From: an alpha proteobacterium SCGC AAA028-D10
GTDB lineage: Bacteria; Pseudomonadota; Alphaproteobacteria; Pelagibacterales; Pelagibacteraceae
Direction of reading: 5' to 3'
Assembly (NCBI GenBank): GCA_000510845.1
Contig: KI783336.1
Location: 20,001-70,118 of the forward strand
Length of the DNA stretch: 50,118 bases
In this document: positions 46,922-50,118 of the stretch, piece by piece
Numbering within the stretch: the stretch's first letter is position 1
How the letters are laid out: each line of letters starts with the position of its first letter
Made by a program: the position numbers and the translations under genes
Notes under the pieces: generated by a model
Told to the model about the DNA's origin: nothing
The model's database searches: none
Seen by the model: the letters and a program-made list of their open reading frames with translations, nothing else

Positions 46922-48904
46922 TTATTTATAATTTTTCGTGATTTCAGAGACAATATTTTCAGAAGTAAGACCAAAATGTTTATATATTTGTTTGTATGGA
47001 GCGCTTTTCCCAAATGAATTAATCCCAAAAGAAATTCCATTAGAAGTATATTTTTCCCAGCCCATTGTAATCCCAGCTTCGATAGTTACTCTAAAAGAGT
47101 TTTTTCCTAAAATTTTATTTTTATATTCTTGAGATTGTTTTTCAAATAGTTCTAAACAAGGCATAGAAACAACTTTCGATTCTATATTTTTTTCATTTAG
47201 TTTTTTTTGAACTTCCAAAGCAATTTCTACTTCCGATCCAGTAGCAATTATTGTCAGATTGCAATTGCCTTTTTTTGAATCGCTTAATATGTAACCGCCA
47301 TATTGAGTTAAGTTTTCTTTAGATTCTTTTTTTCTTACCATTGGCAAATCTTGTCTTGTAAGAGCAAGAACGCTAGGAGAGGAATTAGATTTTAAAGCTA
47401 GCTCCCAAGATTCTAAAGTTTCTATGGAGTCAGCTGGTCTAAATACATTTAAATTAGGAATTGATCTTAAACTAAATAGTTGTTCTATTGGTTGATGTGT
47501 TGGACCGTCCTCTCCAAGACCAATAGAGTCATGAGTTAATACATATATAACTCTTTGTTTCATTAAAGCAGCCAATCTAATTGAAGGTTTGCAATAATCT
47601 GAGAATATTAAAAATGTTCCTCCATAAGGAATGGTACTTTGATCTAGAGCCAAACCATTCATTATTCCACACATACCATGCTCTCTTATTCCATAGTGAA
47701 TGTATGTTCCGTTAAAATTATTTGCTTTAATTATTTTTTGCGATGATGATTTTGTATTGTTAGAACCAGTTAAATCTGCAGAACCTCCTATTAGCTCTGG
47801 AATAAATGTTGTAATTGCTTCAAGGCAGGCTTCTGACGATTTTCTTGTAGCTGTAGGTTTTGAGTTTTCAAAAAACTTATCTTTAATTTGAGCAATTTTC
47901 TCATTAAAATTTTTTGGTAAGTTACCAGACTTAATTCTTAAAAGTTCTTCTTTTTTATTTTTTTCTAATTTATCAAAATTCTTTTTCCAATTTTCTTCAT
48001 GTTTTTTCCCACTAATAATTAATTTTCTCCATTCTTTTAAAATATTTTCAGGTACTTCAAATGGTAGTGATGACCATTTTAATTTCTTTCTAACCAACTC
48101 AATTTCAGCGCTTCCCAAAGGGCTTCCATGAACAGATGCAGTATTACTTTTGTTGGGTGAGCCATAACCAATGATAGTTTTACAAGATATAACAGTTGGT
48201 TTTTTTGCTGTCTGCGCTTTACTAATAGCCTTTGAAATTTGATTATAGTCATGACCATTAATTTCAATTAAATCCCAATTATAAGAAGCAAATCTTTTTT
48301 TATAATCATCAGAAATACTAAGATTTGTATTTCCATCTATAGAAATAGAATTGTTATCAAAAAATAAAATTAAGTTTTTAAGCTTAAGATGTCCGGCAAG
48401 ACTCATCGCTTCATGACTAATGCCTTCCATTAAACAACCGTCGCCTGCAATAACATAAGTTTTGTGATTACAAATTTTATCACCAAATTTTTCTCTATTA
48501 ATTTCCTCAGCTAAAGCAAAACCAACAGCATTAGCTATGCCTTGTCCTAAAGGACCAGTGGTAGTTTCTATTCCAGAATCTTTTTCATACTCAGGATGCC
48601 CAGCGCAAATAGAATCTAATTGTCTAAAATTTTTAATATTTTCAATATTAATAGTTTTGTAACCAGATAAATATAAAGCAGAATAAAGTAACATCGATCC
48701 ATGACCTGCTGATAGAACAAATCTATCTCTATTAAACCAAGAAGGATTATGAGGATTAAACTTTAAAAATTCATGAAAAAGAATCGTCGTCACATCAGCC
48801 ATGCCCATAGGCATACCAGGATGACCAGAATTTGCTTTTTGCACTGCGTCAATTGATAAAAATCTTATTGCATTAGCTAGATCTGAGTAATTATTTTTTG
48901 CCAT
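46922..48904 (-). CDS. tkt: Transketolase
   Basis: 660 residues, full length. FLSIDAVQKANSGHPGMPMGMAD (residues about 13-35), AGDGCLMEGISHEAMSLAGHLKLKNLILFFDNN (ThDP-Mg motif, about 155-187), IREHGMCGIMNGLAL, and THDSIGLGEDGPTHQPIEQL carry the binding residues. Pentose-phosphate two-carbon transfers. First gene of the minus-strand run tkt-pgk-fba-thiE; divergent from the coiled-coil/zapA genes over 75 bases. Confidence 0.97.
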   Translation of the reverse strand: MAKNNYSDLANAIRFLSIDAVQKANSGHPGMPMGMADVTTILFHEFLKFNPHNPSWFNRDRFVLSAGHGSMLLYSALYLSGYKTINIENIKNFRQLDSICAGHPEYEKDSGIETTTGPLGQGIANAVGFALAEEINREKFGDKICNHKTYVIAGDGCLMEGISHEAMSLAGHLKLKNLILFFDNNSISIDGNTNLSISDDYKKRFASYNWDLIEINGHDYNQISKAISKAQTAKKPTVISCKTIIGYGSPNKSNTASVHGSPLGSAEIELVRKKLKWSSLPFEVPENILKEWRKLIISGKKHEENWKKNFDKLEKNKKEELLRIKSGNLPKNFNEKIAQIKDKFFENSKPTATRKSSEACLEAITTFIPELIGGSADLTGSNNTKSSSQKIIKANNFNGTYIHYGIREHGMCGIMNGLALDQSTIPYGGTFLIFSDYCKPSIRLAALMKQRVIYVLTHDSIGLGEDGPTHQPIEQLFSLRSIPNLNVFRPADSIETLESWELALKSNSSPSVLALTRQDLPMVRKKESKENLTQYGGYILSDSKKGNCNLTIIATGSEVEIALEVQKKLNEKNIESKVVSMPCLELFEKQSQEYKNKILGKNSFRVTIEAGITMGWEKYTSNGISFGINSFGKSAPYKQIYKHFGLTSENIVSEITKNYK

Positions 48905-48979
48905 GAAACATAGGTAGACTTGGATTGCAGGAATTATTATTATGTTTAAGATGCAAATTAAACAATTTTTTTCAGTTTA

Positions 48980-49504
48980 ATGAATTTAAAAAATAAAGAA
49001 ACACAGCTATTCGAAACTTTAACTAAACTAGATTCAATCGCAGATTTAATTAAAAACTCTAAGGAAGAAAGCAGTTATTTAAAAAAATTAAGCTCCCAAC
49101 TAGAAAAAGAAAAAGAAGAATTGCATCAAAAGTCTAAAAATCTACAGCAAGAAAAAGATGGCATTATTAATGAGTTAAAAGTTTTTGAGCAAAAACTAAA
49201 TAATCAAGATTCGGGGAATCATGAACTATTAAATAAAATCGATTTAATAGAAAAAGAAAACCAAACCATAAAAGATGAGTTAATTAAAAAAGAAGCCGAG
49301 TTAGAAGAGTCCAGATATAAAATTACGGAAACCGAAAATACAAATAAAAATTTGAAAGAAGAGGTAAGTTCTGTTCAAAGTGAATTGCAATCAACAAAAG
49401 AACAATTGGAGCAAATATTAAAAAATAAAAAAATGTTTGTAAAAAAAATTGATGAATTAAGCCAAGAGACAGATGCAATGTTAGGAGAATATGAGAAATG
49501 GTAA
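48980..49504 (+). CDS. Coiled-coil protein upstream of zapA
   Basis: 174 residues, almost wholly coiled coil (heptads of Leu/Ile with Glu and Lys, about 20-165), with no cysteine, signal or membrane part. In alphaproteobacteria the gene before zapA often encodes a small coiled-coil DUF4164 protein; this one is longer but sits at the same place and overlaps zapA by 7 bases. It ends QETDAMLGEYEKW. Likely a division-site partner; no direct evidence. Confidence 0.7.
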   Translation: MNLKNKETQLFETLTKLDSIADLIKNSKEESSYLKKLSSQLEKEKEELHQKSKNLQQEKDGIINELKVFEQKLNNQDSGNHELLNKIDLIEKENQTIKDELIKKEAELEESRYKITETENTNKNLKEEVSSVQSELQSTKEQLEQILKNKKMFVKKIDELSQETDAMLGEYEKW

Positions 49505-49926
49505 ACGTTACTGTTAAATTTAATAATCGAGATTACATCCTCTCTTGCGAAGACGGACAGGAGCAGGAGTTAGAAAAATTATCTCTACATTTAAATGAAA
49601 AATTTGAACAACTTAAAAATGATCTTGGAAATATTGGCGAAAGTAAACTCTTATTAATCAGTTCGATCCAAGTTATTGATGAGATGTTCACTATTAAAGA
49701 ATCTATAGAAAAGCTTAAAAATCAGAACAAAAGTTTACTTGAAAGATTTAAAGAAATTAAAAATTTATCAATTTTATATAAAGAAGATAGAGAAAAAGAA
49801 ATTAAGAATCTTCAATCAGAGTTGCAAGAACTTAAAAGTAAAATTTCAGACAATGAAAACAATTATTCAGAATCTTTAGAAAAAGTTTCAAACTCAATAA
49901 ATAATTTTCTAGAAAAGATTAATTAA
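49498..49926 (+). CDS. zapA: Cell division protein ZapA-like
   Basis: 142 residues. The start VNVTVKFNNRDYILSCEDGQEQELEKLSLHLNEKF is the ZapA globular head (beta hairpin with C-x-x-G-x-E-x-x-L), followed by a helix and a coiled-coil tail. ZapA cross-links FtsZ filaments. The tail is longer than in E. coli ZapA (109 residues). Confidence 0.85.
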   Translation: MVNVTVKFNNRDYILSCEDGQEQELEKLSLHLNEKFEQLKNDLGNIGESKLLLISSIQVIDEMFTIKESIEKLKNQNKSLLERFKEIKNLSILYKEDREKEIKNLQSELQELKSKISDNENNYSESLEKVSNSINNFLEKIN

Positions 49927-49931
49927 TTTTA

Positions 49932-50118
49932 ATGAAAGAACAGTTAAGGAAGTCTTCTTTTTCCTTAAGAAAGAATAAATATTTTAACCTAAAAGAAAAA
50001 AATTTTGGTCCCTTACTTTCAGAGATTGCGAGATATAAAAATAGTACTGTAGGTTCTTATTATTCTATAAATTTTGAATTAGATTTAAAAATTTTAAATA
50101 CATTATTATTTAAAAAAA
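49932..50118 (+). CDS. 5-Formyltetrahydrofolate cyclo-ligase, 5' part only
   Basis: An ATG 5 bases after zapA opens a frame of 62 codons to the window edge: MKEQLRKSSFSLRKNKYF and then STVGSYYSINFELDLKILNT. The K-x-x-L-R-K start and the V-G-x-Y-x-x-x-x-x-E-x-D segment are those of the YgfA/MTHFS family, and zapA-ygfA adjacency is usual in proteobacteria. In many species the 6S RNA gene sits between the two; here there is no room for it. Confidence 0.75.
   Translation, partial: MKEQLRKSSFSLRKNKYFNLKEKNFGPLLSEIARYKNSTVGSYYSINFELDLKILNTLLFKK

Overview
The window is about 75% A+T, very densely packed, and mostly has gene gaps of a few bases. Several things point to a SAR11-type alphaproteobacterium (Pelagibacterales): a 5S rRNA that stands apart from any 16S/23S genes at the edge of a sugar and glycosyltransferase island, a two-piece (permuted) tmRNA, ThyX instead of ThyA, and a TrcR/DUF1013 regulator. 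In cultured SAR11 the island between the 23S and 5S rRNA genes is called hypervariable region 2 (HVR2). The taxonomic call is inference from gene content and composition; no 16S gene is present.

Layout. (1) Positions 1-14.6 kb: surface-polysaccharide island. It holds gmd and fcl (GDP-mannose to GDP-fucose), two DegT-fold PLP enzymes (one with the Schiff-base lysine, one with a His-His pair at that site as in ColD/RfbH dehydratases), several glycosyltransferases, an ABC flippase of much higher G+C, an O-antigen ligase/polymerase and a WecA-type initiating transferase. Between these genes lie decayed remnants (FkbM, AsnB, an SDR and an unidentified protein). (2) 14.7-16.4 kb: tRNA-fMet (minus), 5S rRNA (plus), one more sugar epimerase, then rpmJ, a small aa3-oxidase subunit and rpsU. 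(3) 16.5-23.0 kb: mrdA-rodA, a frameshifted YdcF-type gene, a DMT transporter, a hydroxyacid dehydrogenase, ccdA and grxC. (4) 23.05-24.5 kb: an FkbM methyltransferase segment lying between the ssrA 3' end and a second, displaced copy of that 3' end. (5) 24.5-31 kb: thyX, mrp, hflK-hflC-DUF2065-degP-miaA. (6) 31-36 kb: ilvB-ilvH-ilvC and leuA. (7) 36-39 kb: mreBCD and a COQ9-like gene. (8) 39-49 kb, minus strand: purK-purE, trcR, rpmE, an MFS transporter, suhB, efp, thiE, fba, pgk, tkt. (9) 49-50.1 kb: a coiled-coil gene, zapA and the start of a 5-formyl-THF cyclo-ligase gene.

The most interesting points are the ssrA-targeted insertion, an rpsU gene with no ATG/GTG/TTG start but a perfect Shine-Dalgarno before an ATT, the G+C-rich ABC transporter in a 25% G+C island, the ColD-like His-His enzyme sharing the Gmd product with Fcl, an EF-P lacking the tip lysine, and an Mrp lacking its CxxC.
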